From the NCBI GenBank assembly GCA_039583875.1, contig CM077160.1, positions 116,393,314-116,457,313 on the forward strand: 64,000 nt of DNA, written 5' to 3'. Under the pieces are notes generated by a model, which saw only the letters and a list, made by a program, of their open reading frames with translations, was not told the DNA's origin and ran no database searches. Source of the DNA: Platanthera guangdongensis (taxonomy: Eukaryota > Streptophyta > Magnoliopsida > Asparagales > Orchidaceae). Of the stretch, positions 24,499 to 35,123 are shown in pieces (the first letter of the stretch is position 1; each line of letters opens with the position of its first letter). The position numbers and the translations under genes were made by a program.

Positions 24499-24523
24499 CA
24501 CCTATTCACCCCCCCTCTAGGTG
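24499..24523 (+). other. U5 C-tract hairpin
   Basis: CACCT and AGGTG arms around a C-rich loop, 20 bp before the LTR end. The same arrangement occurs in families B (14092-14118), C (15021-15043) and, with a mutated arm, B' (43808-43834). Confidence 0.7.
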
Positions 24524-24545
24524 TTTAGGTACTATATCTTTCAAG

Positions 24546-24557
24546 TGGTATCAGAGC
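24546..24557 (+). promoter_or_regulatory. Family A primer-binding site
   Basis: TGGTATCAGAGC two bases after the LTR end, an exact complement of the initiator tRNA-Met 3' end. Confidence 0.95.
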
Positions 24558-24646
24558 CAGGTTACTCAAAAAGGACTAACAGTCTGAGTAGATCCTGTTG
24601 GCAGATTCAGTCTAAGTGAATTACAGATTCAAGAAAATCAAGAACC

Positions 24647-26686
24647 ATGGGTTCCACTGAAAATCACAAGGAATTGGGATCCATGAAGCTACCCATATGT
24701 AAGAAGGAAATCTTTGGCATATGGAAGGAAAGGGTGAGGCTGTTTATGGAAGCCTCAGACCCTAGGATTTACATCACAGTAAAAGTAGGGCCATATATGC
24801 CCATGAAGGTTTCAGTCTTGGATGCCAATCAGAGAACACCTAAGGATTTCTCTGAGATGACAAAGGATGAAATTGTTCTAGCCACTATGGATAAGAAAGC
24901 TCATAACATCATAGTGAGTGCCATAGATGATGCAACTTTTCAGAATCTGATACACTGTAAGACAGCCAAAGAGATGTGGGAAACTTTTATTGTGTACATG
25001 GAGGGTTCTGAAGAAGTAAGGCAAGACAGAAAATCCTTGCTAAATCAAGAGTATGAAAGTTTTAGACAAGGAAAATCTGATAGCATAACTGAGTGCTATA
25101 AAAAGTTCTACAGGATAGTGAATGAGCTCATTTCCTATGACAGAGAGTTCAGTAATTATGAACTCAATGATAAGTTTCTAAGGTCCCTAACTAAAGATTG
25201 GGACACCAAGATCTGTGCCATTAGAGAAATGGCTAAGTTGGCAGAAATTCCTCCACCTACACTGTTTGGTAAACTGCTGTCTTATGAAATGCAGTTGACA
25301 GTGAGGAAAGAAGAGGAGATATTCACAAGAAGTGAACATAAAGAAAGGACAGTAGCCTTCAAGACAGAAGCCCCCAGAAAGTACATATGTAAGTCACCTT
25401 CTCCACCTCCAAAAGCAGCTGATTCTGAGTCAGATGAGTCAGTCAGCACAAAATCTGAAAGCAGTGAAAGTGATGAGGACTTTGCTGCCTTGACAAGACA
25501 TTTTCAGAAATTCTTAAAGAAGAAACAGTGGAGGACAAGGCCTTCTACATCACAGGGAAAGGAAGACTCTTATCAGAAAAAGAAGTCTTCAAAGAAAGAC
25601 AGGAAAAAGTCCAAGTCTAGCAAAGCTACACTATCAAAAATTGTGTGCTATTGCTGTAATAGACAAGGTCATGTGATAGCAGATTGTCCTGAGAAGAGAA
25701 AGGAGTCTAGTGACAAGAAAAGGACTCAATACAAGGGCAAGAAGGAGAAGTCTTTTGTTGCCAAAAAGGACAAGGGCCTGTCAGATATCTCTTCTTCAGA
25801 AACTGAGTCAGATGCTAAGGCATATATAGGGCTATTTGATGAAGAAGAAGAAGAAGAAGAGTTCATGCAAATTTTGAATTCTATATATGAACAAGAAGAC
25901 AGTCAGTGCCAAGGGCAAATGGCATTGACTGAAAGTGACAAAATCCTGGAACAGCCAGGACCTAGTAAGGTACAACATTGTTCTTCCAGTTCAGTTTCTT
26001 GTGCCAGTACAGAATCAGATTCATCTTCATCAAGTGATGAGAGTGTATCTGAGTCTGAAGAAGATATTCATCAGCTGATAGATGAATATAAAGTTCTGTT
26101 GCAAGCTTATAAGAAGAGCAAGTCCCTAGCCAAAAGTCAGGCAAAGGAAATTGCTAATCTCAAAGCTATGGCAACTGATTCTGAGAAATTGTTTGATCAA
26201 AAGCTAAATGAGATAGCCAGACTGAAGCACATAACTGTGATTCAGATGGGGACTATCACATATAAGAATGATCAAATCAAGAGTCTGGAGATTAATCTTT
26301 AGAAGGAGAGAGATCTAGTTACTAGATTTTCTAAACCTAAGTCAGTTCTACCTTTAATTGATGAATTTGTTCATCACAAAGGCAAGGCTGGACTGGGTTT
26401 TATTAAACCTGCAAGGACTGTCCAGTCCAAGTCCAAGGGCAAAGCCCCAACACTCAACAAGCCAGCTGTGGATAAAACAGCTAAGACTGTACCTAAGCAA
26501 AGGTACAATAAGTTTGAGTGTTGGTGTTGTGGCAAGATAGGCCACTTTGCAATGGACTGTTGGCACAATGCTAGTGCCAAAGTGAATAGCAAACTGCCTA
26601 TTGGAAAACCAGTAGGTAGCTTTGTCAAGATGCAAACTAACAAGTACCAAGGACCCAAAAATTCTTTGGGTTCTAAGGTTCATTAA
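24647..26686 (+). pseudogene. gag: Sirevirus gag of element A
   Basis: About 680 codons in one frame from ATG 24647, interrupted by TAG at 26300-26302 and ending at TAA 26684-26686. The N-terminal half is a UBN2-type capsid domain (FGIWKERVRLFMEA). It continues with a Ser/Glu/Lys-rich linker, knuckle 1 CYCCNRQGHVIADC (25646-25687), an acidic stretch, a coiled-coil-like Lys/Glu/Leu region, then knuckle 2 CWCCGKIGHFAMDC (26519-26560), which lies after the TAG. The ATG is chosen because it is the first in frame, about 90 bp after the PBS. Whether the TAG is decay or a readthrough point is open; the sequence both sides remains fully open. The partner pol is in the same frame. Confidence 0.88.
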
Positions 26687-29600
26687 TCTGTTTTGCAGGT
26701 GAGTCCAAGTTGCCATGCCCCAATATGGTACTTGGACAGTGGATGTTCCAGACATATGACTGGAACTAGGGGACTACTAAGGGACTACATTCCAATCAAA
26801 GATGGTCCAAAAGTCACCTTTGGTGGTTCTGAAAAAGGAATCATCAAAGGGTTTGGTAACATTTCTAGTAACTTAGTTACCATTACTCAAGTGGCTTATG
26901 TTAAAGGGTTGAAACACAACCTAATAAGTATAAGTCAATTAAGTGATGTAGGGTATGACATCTCATTTGTTAAGAAAGGTTGTCATATCAAGAGGTCAAC
27001 TGATCAAGAGATCATTTTGACAGGTTATAGAAAGAGGAATATCTACTGCCTAGACATTATGTGTGAGACCAATGGTTCTCAAGTGTGTCTTGTAGCAGAT
27101 GAGAAAGTCTCTCATTGTGTCAAATGGCACAAGAGGCTAGCTCATCTAAACTACAAGATAATTGGTAAACTCGTTAGCAAAGAGTTAGTGAGGAATGGTC
27201 CTCAAGTTAAGTGTGTTAAAGATGGTATTTGCTCAGCTTGTCAAAAGGGTAAGCAGACTAGATCCACCTTTAGAAGCATAGAAAACAAAGATGTTGTGAG
27301 GTGTTTATACCTCTTGCATATGGATCTCTTTGGTCCAATGCCAGTTCACAGCCTAGGTAGGAAGGTCTATACCTTTATAGTTGTAGATGACTACTCAAGG
27401 TTTTCCTGGGTGTTCTTCTTAAGACAGAAATCTGAAACACCTAGTGTCTTCTATAGCTTTGTCAAGCAAATTCAGAATGAACTAAATAGTACAGTGGTCA
27501 AAATAAGAAGTGACCATGGTACTGAATTTCAGTCTGATAGTATGACAAGACTATGTAAAGACTTTGGGATATTTCAAGAGTTTTCTTCACCAAGAACACC
27601 TCAGCAAAATGGCATTGCTGAGAGGAAGAATAGAACCTTGATTGAGGCTGGTAGGACCCTATTAAGTGATACATCACTACCAGAATATTTCTGGGCTGAA
27701 GTAGTTAATACTGCATGCCATGTTATTAATAGGGCTACCATTACTAAAGGCCTCAACAAGACCCCCTATGAGGTTATGAAAGGCAGGAAACCAAACCTAT
27801 CCTACTTCAGGATCTTTGGTTGTAAGTACTTCATACTTAACAATGGTAAGTCTTACTTGACCAAGTTTGCTGCCAAGTCGCAAGAGGGAATTTTTGTTGG
27901 GTACAGCAACAACAGTAAGGCTTATAGAGTCTACAACATGTCTACACAAGTTGTAGAAGAATCTGTACATGTAGTATTTGATGAGACTAAACTTATTAAC
28001 AATGAGTTGTCTAGTATTGTATGCAGCTCCACAGGTATAACAAAGAAGTTGGACAAGCTTACTATAGAAGAAGAACCTACTACAAGACAACAAGTAGAAG
28101 ATAGTGGCTGCTGTCTAGGGGGAGTACTACATGTACCTAGTGCAGAAGAAGTACAAGGAGTGCAGTAAGATGAAGGAACTGAAGAGGTTCAACCAGAAGT
28201 CAGGATGCCTCCAGCCAATAGGCATCTTAGAGATCATCCAGTAGAGCAGATTATTGGAGATCCAAGACAAGGGGTACAAACAAGGAGTAAAAATCTGAAT
28301 GCATCAATCTACTCCAGTTTTCTATCTCAAGTTGAACCAAAGAAGTTTGAAGAACCCATTCTAGATCCACAATGGACTGAAGTAATGCAAGAAGAGCTGA
28401 ATCAGTTCAAGAGGTGCAAGGTCTGGGAACTTGTTCCTAAACCTAAAGACCACAATATAATAGGAACCAAGTGGATCTACAGGAATAAGATGGATGAACA
28501 GGGAGTCATCATTAAGAATAAAGCAAGATTGGTTGCTAAAGGATATAGGCAAGAAGAAGGTATTGACTTTGATCAAACCTTTGCTCCAGTAGCCAGACTG
28601 GAAGCCATAAGGATGTTCCTGGCCTATGCAACCTTTCAAGGATTCAAAGTTTACCAAATGGATGTCAAGTCAGCATTTCTGAATGGTAATCTTAAAGAGG
28701 AAGTGTATGTGGAACATCCATCAGGTTTTGTTGATTCAACTTTACCTAATCATGTCTATAGACTTAGGAAAGCTTTATATGGGTTAAAGCAAGCCCCTAG
28801 GGCTTGGTATGAAACCCTATCTAGTTTCCTCATTGAGAACAAGTTCTCAAGGGGGAAAATAGATAAGACTCTATTCCTTAGGGAATCTAGAGGCAAAGTT
28901 ATACTAGTCCAAATATATGTAGATGACATTATATTTGGGTCTACTGAAAGTAGCCCTTGCAAAAAGTTTGCAAAACTAATGCAAAGTCAATTTGAGATGA
29001 GTAGTATGGGAGAGCTAAAGTCCTTCTTGGGTCTCCAAGTAAGACAGACTGAGAATGGATTATCCATATGCCAGTCCAAGTTCACCCTAGAACTCATAAG
29101 GAAGTATGGTATGGATTCATCCAGCACCATGAAGACTCCTATGGGGTCAAGTATGTCTCTTAGCAAGGATGATGCAGGGAAACCTGTGGATGAAACCTTG
29201 TATAGAGGGATAGTTGGCTCCCTATTATACTTGACTGCAAGTAGACCAGATATCATGTATGCTACATGTGTCTGTGCAAGGTATCAAGCCTGCCCTAAAG
29301 AGTCTTATTTGACAGTAGTCAAAAGAATATTAAGATATCTAAAGGGCACTCCTTATCTAGGCCTCTGGTACCCTAGGAATGGGGATTTTGATCTAACAAG
29401 TTATTCAGATGCAGACTTTACAGGATGCAAAGAAGATAGAAAAAGCACTACTGGAACCTGTCAATTCCTAGGTGGGAGACTAATTTCATGGAGTAGCAAA
29501 AAGCAAACAACTGTGGCTATCTCCACTGCAGAGTCAGAATATGTGGCTGCAGGAAGTTGCTGTGCTCAACTTCTATGGATACAACATCAGCTTGAGGACT

Positions 29601-29860
29601 ATGGAATTCAGGTAAGTAGAACTCCACTCTTTTGTGATTCTACTAGTGCTATTTCAATAGCCAATAATCCTGTATCCCATAGTAGAACAAAACATATTGA
29701 AATTAAATATCATTTTCTTAGGGAGCATGTAGAAAGAGAAGATATTTTACTTGAATATGTTAGAGCAGATAATCAACTAGCTGATATGTATACTAAGCCC
29801 CTAGAAGAGGCTAAGTTCAATAGATTTAAAATTGAACTAGGAATGATAAACTTAGAGTAA
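26687..29860 (+). pseudogene. pol: Sirevirus pol of element A (PR-IN-RT-RNase H)
   Basis: In the same frame as gag, open except for one TAA at 28166-28168 in the IN-RT linker. Protease motif DSGCSRHMTG (26735-26764); integrase with an HKRLAH...CSAC zinc finger, LHMDLFGP, IRSDHGTEF and the QQNGIAERKNR glutamate; RT with [11 protein letters not shown] and YVDD (28916-28927); RNase H with [17 protein letters not shown] and the terminal [13 protein letters not shown]. Order PR-IN-RT-RH defines Ty1/copia. There is no obvious start codon near 26687, so expression would need readthrough of the gag stop. Apart from the stop it looks full length. Confidence 0.92.
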
Positions 29861-29914
29861 GTTTACAGAATTGGAAATGGCTAAGTAAAAAGGTGTTGAC
29901 ACATAGAGATTTCT

Positions 29915-30221
29915 GTGTCGACACAGAAAGTAGGTGTCGACACTTCAGGAAAAATTTGTCGACACATCTAGGAAGTTGGTGTCAACACTTTAGAATATTA
30001 GTGTCGACACATGTCAAGTAGGTGTCGACACATCCAAAGTGGTGTCGACACTTAAGTTTTACTAAGAATTCTCTAAGTAAAGTCTCGACTACATGTCGAT
30101 TTGTGTGGTGTCGACACATAAACAAGTGACGACACATATAATCTGTTGACTAAACTTGTGTCGACACATATGTGTCGAGACATTATAAGTCAGTGTCGAC
30201 ACTTAATGCCAGTGTCGACAC
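29915..30221. repeat. Internal GTGTCGACAC array between pol and env-like ORF
   Basis: Nine exact decamers (first 29915-29924, last 30212-30221) plus variants such as GTGTTGACAC and GTGTCAACAC; a tenth exact copy lies in the ORF at 30329-30338. This is the LTR U3 repeat reused inside the element. Confidence 0.93.
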
Positions 30222-30266
30222 AATTTGAGTTAGCTGCCCGCCTTTTCATCTTCAAACCTAGAAAGG

Positions 30267-30275
30267 TATAAATAG
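30267..30275 (+). promoter_or_regulatory. Candidate internal TATA box for the env-like ORF
   Basis: TATAAATAG, 46 bp after the last upstream decamer and 22 bp before ATG 30298. It copies the LTR order (array, then TATAAATAG). Promoter function is inferred. Confidence 0.65.
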
Positions 30276-30297
30276 AATTTTACCTTAGTTTGTCGAC

Positions 30298-32472
30298 ATG
30301 CTTTCAAAGGTTTCGAGACCAAACTTCTGTGTCGACACCTCTCTTCTCTCAAGACAAATTCTTCGAACCCTAATGGAGCTAAAGCTTGAGGAGAATGTCA
30401 ATGAAGGGTATGAGCTGGTGCGCAATGCTTTTGATGATGCCGATCAAGAAATCAATACTGTAGTAACCCTAGTAGCAGACTCGGGGTTGGAATTTCTTGT
30501 TTCTGAGCCAACAAAAATCTGGAAAAAGGAAGTTCTGGAATTCCTCAATGGAGCTAAAGTCGACGAAACTGGATTGAAGATCAAATCCAGGGTTCATGGT
30601 GAGAAGGTGAAGGTATCACCTAAGGGCTTGAGGAAGATTCTACAGCTACCAAGAACTAAGGAAGAGGATGAAGTAACAGCTTCCAGGACCAGAGATGCAT
30701 TGGCATGGTGTGGTCTGGATTCTAAAATGAAAATAGGATCTGTGTTTAACAGAAAGGGCATGAATTGCCAAGGGAAATTTCTGTCTGAGATAGTTGGCAA
30801 AGTAATTCTCAGTAAGCCAGGAGGGCATGATAGGGTATCTGCCTCTATGTTCAGCATTATGACCAGGATTATCTTCACTCTGAACACTGACTGGTCTGTT
30901 ATAGTGTTTGAAAAGATAAAGGAAAGCTTGAAGAAGCCCAATCTGGGCAGGATCATAAGTCTATACCTAGCTGGTACCATACCAGAGGTTATGCAACAAG
31001 CTGCAGGAAGCAAAATCAATCACATGAGAAAAATGTATATGAGAATTTTCTCCAGATGGGACAGGGTGTTGTCTAAAGAGATGCCAACCCCTGAGAAGAT
31101 AATTCCGGAGAAAGTATCACCACCAAAGAAGAAGAGGAAAACTGCTCCAGTGGCTCAAGTGTCCACTAGCAGCTCTAACAGTGAAGAACGAGTTGTCTTC
31201 ACACCAGATAAGAATGAGGAAGGAACTGCTGTCAAGTCTCCTGCTCCTCAAGATGTTGCTGAGATCCAGGGGGAGCTACCTCAAGCTTGCCCTATACACA
31301 AGGATCAAATCCAGAGGGAGCATCTAGTTGTAGAAGAACCAACTACACTAGAGAGTGAGCAAGCTACAAACATCATCCTAGAGGTAATCACTGAACTAAA
31401 TACTTTAGATTTTCCTATAGAGGATACTGATTTGTCTGATGTTCATCAGCAAATTCAGCTGGAGAGCCAAGTCCCAGATGTTGTCATGGAAGACACATCT
31501 GTTGAAGTTGTAGTTACTGATCTAGTGGTTGAAGAGCCAAGACTTTCTCCAGCTCATTCACCCCAAGAGTATACAATGGAAGATTTATTTCTAAATCTGG
31601 ATCAACAAGACTTTGACAAGGACAATTCTACTGCTGAGGGAGAAAATGCTCCAGTTGAGGGGGAGCAAGTTGTAATTCTTGAAGAGCCTGCAAGAAAAGA
31701 AACTGAGAAGGCACCAGATGTGCAGACTGAGAGGCCCCCAAGCCCTAAGGAGAGGGTAGAAATTGCCAGCTCCTCAGCATCTGAAGATGAGGAGGCTGCA
31801 AGGGCAAAGAAACAGAAAATTTATGTATTCAAGAGAAGGAGTCAGAGTTATAAGAATGCCTTACAATCTACTGCACCACAGCCTATATCACTGCCAGCAC
31901 CAACTGTTGACTATAGTGCACTGATGGTTGCTATACAGATTAAACTGGATGAACACAGGAAGGCCATTGAGAAATATGTGGATGAATGGCAGAAATCACT
32001 ACAGTTTGATCTTGCCCAGGACATAAAGTCAATAAGATTTGAGATGAATCTTAACAAGAAGGAGATGACTGAATGTTTCCACAAGGGTGGCAATGCAGTG
32101 GTGTACTTGGCTACACACCAGGAGAAGATAAAAGCACAAGTGGATGACATAGCTGTGAAGCAAGGTTATGTTTTTGAAAATCAGATAAGAATGAATGACA
32201 ACCTTACTGCATCTCACAATGCAATAGTCACAGAACTGAAGAATCTAGCTGCAGGGCAGACTCCAGCTATAGCAAAGGCAGATTTTGACAAAGTATTCCT
32301 AGAAGAAATCACTGCTCTTAAGACTGCTATCCAAGATTCTCAAAAGTTGATAACTGACAAACTCCAAAGGTTAAAACCTTTCTTTAAAGATGGAGTCAAT
32401 TATTTGGATAATCAAGTGAGATTTCAAAAAGATGATGTGAGAGATCTGATGGTTAAAACTCCAAAATTATTT
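30298..32472 (+). pseudogene. Sirevirus env-like (post-pol) ORF of element A, first part
   Basis: About 725 open codons before insertion X cuts the ORF. Sireviruses carry an extra gene here that is called env-like by position; its function is unknown. The N-terminal third is globular (a KVKVSPKGLRKILQL stretch and a GRIISLYLAGTIPEVM stretch); PPKKKRK at 31120-31140 matches the SV40-type nuclear localisation motif; the middle is acidic and Pro-rich; the C-terminal third is Lys/Glu-rich and likely coiled coil. I see no signal peptide or strong membrane segment. If the internal TATA works, transcription would start near 30298, so ATG 30373 may be the real start. The homologous remnant in B' supports it as a real lineage gene. 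Confidence 0.85.
32468..32472 (+). repeat. Target-site duplication of X, left copy
   Basis: TATTT, repeated at 35119-35123. Counting it once keeps the env-like frame open across the insertion. Confidence 0.7.
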
Positions 32473-33760
32473 GCGGTCACGCGGCGACCCGGCGGTTTTA
32501 TTTGAGAAAAAGGCGGAAGTGAATTTATTTAAGAAAACGGGGCGCGCGTATTTATTTTGTTTATTTTGGATATAAAAAAGGTTTAGAAATCGAGTTTTAA
32601 TGAAAGGAGGCAAGTGCACCTATCGTGAGTAGTACAAGATATTCCGGGTGGAATATCGAGGTCGTATTGTTCTCGGGTCCGGTTCGATTATTTCTACTCT
32701 TCCCTGGAGGGGACTATTATTTTACCGATAATCATCTTGTCGGGATATTTTATATAAAAATACAGAAAATGGCGGAAAGAAAATGAAAGCAATAAAAAGA
32801 AAGCTTGAAGGTGGTGCCGATGAAGAGCTTAGCTCGATGGCACCGAAAAAACAATTGAACTAAAATAGACTTTAATAAAAAGAGCTCCTAAATTTCTAAT
32901 TAATTAAGGCGGAGACTTGGCCGTGGAGGTTCCACTAAAATGAGCTCACCTAGCTATAGGGCTATCGCTCACCTGAACGCTAAGACTATTCGACCGGGCT
33001 CTCGTCCGACGAAGGATTCCTCTTAACGCCCGCATTACGCTAAGAACCCCGCTATTGGGTGGGGAACCCAATCCGGTAGAGTTGGCGCGCCTCCTCTCTC
33101 GAGGGTTAGTGCGGAACTCTCTTTGCCAAGGGGTGATCTGTCCATACGCACGGCCTCTCGACGAGCGTATGGAAAACGGAAATAGGGCCCACACATCGAT
33201 ATGTGGTCCTACGCGTCGTTAACCCCGGGCAAACCTTAAGTGCTATTAATTAATTAGAAAAATACGACCTTTAATTATTTTAAGCTATTTTATCTGTCCC
33301 AATGCTCTTCGATACCGAGGGCTAAGAACTGTTAGCCACTCATCGGAATGGGGACGGCTTGCGGGAAAAGCAGAAAAGAAAGCAGAAAAAGAAAGCAGTA
33401 AATGAAAGCAGTAAAATGAAAGCAGTAAAGGAAAGCTGTAAATTGCGAGTCCCGGCGCAAACGCGTGGGCGGGAGAAAGAAAGCGGTAAAACGCACACAC
33501 GCAAATCCTACTCAAATGAGTAGGGGAAAATAAATGTGGGTCCTACTCAACCGAGTAGGACAAAATAAATGCAACGCACGCACACACTCTCTCGACATAA
33601 ATGAAAACACACGCACTCTACTGAAATGAAAACACACGCACACACACGACAGAATTGAAATAAAGCAAAGCGCCATTTAACTCTTAACGAGTAGGCGGAA
33701 ATAAATGCGCACACATAAAAAATTGCAAAAAACTAAGTTACCGAAAAAAATAAAACAACT

Positions 33761-34030
33761 GCATTTCTACCGCTAAAATGCGGTAGAAATGCATAAAAAG
33801 CGAAAATAAAAATTAAATGAGCGAAAAAAGTTTGCAAATAAACGCAAAATGCAAGTGCTCGAAAAATTAAAACGAATACATTTCTACTGCTAAAATGCGG
33901 TAGAAATGCGTAAAAAGAGAACGGAAAAATTAAACGGACAAAAGGTTTGACAATAAAATTGAAAATGCAAGTGTTCGAAAAAGCAAAATAACAACTTATC
34001 CATTCTTATAATTCTATAAAAATGCCTAAA
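33761..34030. repeat. Diverged 125-bp tandem repeats with a 13-bp-arm hairpin
   Basis: Arms GCATTTCTACCGC (33761-33773) and GCGGTAGAAATGC (33780-33792) are exact reverse complements around TAAAAT. A second copy with one arm change is near 33880-33910 and a decayed third near 34000. Confidence 0.75.
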
Positions 34031-34509
34031 AAGTGGAAGAAAAGTTAAAAGCATGAAAAGTTTTACAAAAATAACGAAAAAAACGACTAAGTAAGAAAAA
34101 TCAAAACCACCTTTTAATCATTTTTATATTTTCATAAGGATGAACAAGAACGGAAAAACTAAACTATGAAGATAATGAAAACAATAAAACTAATTTAAAC
34201 TCATACACACACACACACATGTAAAGAAGAACAAAAAAAAACTAAGTTAAAACAAGGAAGAAAGATAAGATTGCATAGGGGAGATTTGCATTAATCCATT
34301 CCAAAGTCATGTTGAGAGAAGAAAATAAAACACATTTTATTAAAAAGAAGTACGACTTACAAAGATACGAAAATAAAACTAAGGAGAGGGGGAGAAATTA
34401 TCCCTTACATAAGCCTTGGAAGCATTTCGGCAGCACAACCCTATACAAAATGGTGCCCAAAAGGGGAACAGGAATTCAGAGCAGAACCTCTGAATTTATA
34501 GAAAAAATT

Positions 34510-34970
34510 TTCATGGGTCACGCCCTTGGTCACGGGCGTGACAGGGGGCGTGACAGTACTATTTGGAAGGCGGCCGGCGATTTGACGGGAAAGTTGACTT
34601 CGGCCTGGACACGTGTCGGTCTCGCAGAGGTCACGCCCTTGGTCACGGGCGTGACAGGGGGCGTGACAGGCAGGTGGATCTGGGCGCGGTGCGCCAAAAA
34701 GTCGCCGCGCGGGTCTTGTCGGGCTAGCTGGAAAGGTCACGCCCCAGGTCACGGGCGTGACTCTGGGCGTGACAGGCGGGTGTCGACACTCGACGAATGT
34801 CGAGATGAAATCGTCGAGTGGAGTGTCACGGGCTTGGGTCACGGGCGTGACTCGGGTGACACGGGCGTGACAGGCTTTGAACTTCAGAAAATTGCTGATT
34901 TCACGGCTTTTGACGTGTCACGCCCTGGTCACGGGCGTGACCCATTTGTCACGGGCGTGACATGTCAAAT
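34510..34970. repeat. GTCACGCCC / GGGCGTGAC inverted repeat cluster in X
   Basis: More than ten copies of GGGCGTGAC and several GTCACGCCC, alternating so neighbours can pair. One exact GTGTCGACAC lies in the cluster at 34780-34789. Confidence 0.85.
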
Positions 34971-35123
34971 TTTGGCAGATTTTTGATTTTTTCTGAAAAA
35001 TAAAATAAACAAAGTTAGTATAATATTTACAAAAATAGGAGCATTTTATTGAATAAAAATAAGTAAAAACGACAAAAATAAATGAAAACAACTAAATAAA
35101 TGTACACAAAAATAGGTATATTT

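Larger units (their letters stand above)
22508..24543 (+). mobile_element. Family A 5' LTR
   Basis: 2036 bp. Order: about 145 bp of leader, GTGTCGACAC array (22654-23513), TATA box (23671), R region, 20-bp tandem repeats (24124-24220), C-tract hairpin (24499-24523), terminus. Highly similar to the 3' LTR; many of the differences I can see are at CpG sites in the array. Confidence 0.95.
32473..35118. mobile_element. Insertion X, non-coding 2.6-kb element (solo-LTR-like)
   Basis: Lies between TATTT copies inside the env-like ORF. Holds a GCAAGTGCACCTATCG...AGTAGTACAA stretch (about 32610-32640) reminiscent of gypsy LTRs, an A-rich low-complexity tract (33360-34290), hairpin repeats (33761-34030) and a GGGCGTGAC repeat cluster (34510-34970). 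No gag or pol. Ends do not fit TG...CA with this duplication; the alternative TG...CA ends (32472-35126) give no matching duplication and the wrong reading frame. Best guess: an old solo LTR, probably minus strand. Confidence 0.6.

Noticed and set aside
24546..24557. tRNA-like sequence
   Set aside because: Only a primer-binding site complementary to tRNA-Met; no tRNA fold nearby. Same for the other PBS sites.
34309..34986. 225-codon ORF in insertion X
   Set aside because: Formed by the GGGCGTGAC repeat cluster, where stops are scarce; low-complexity translation.
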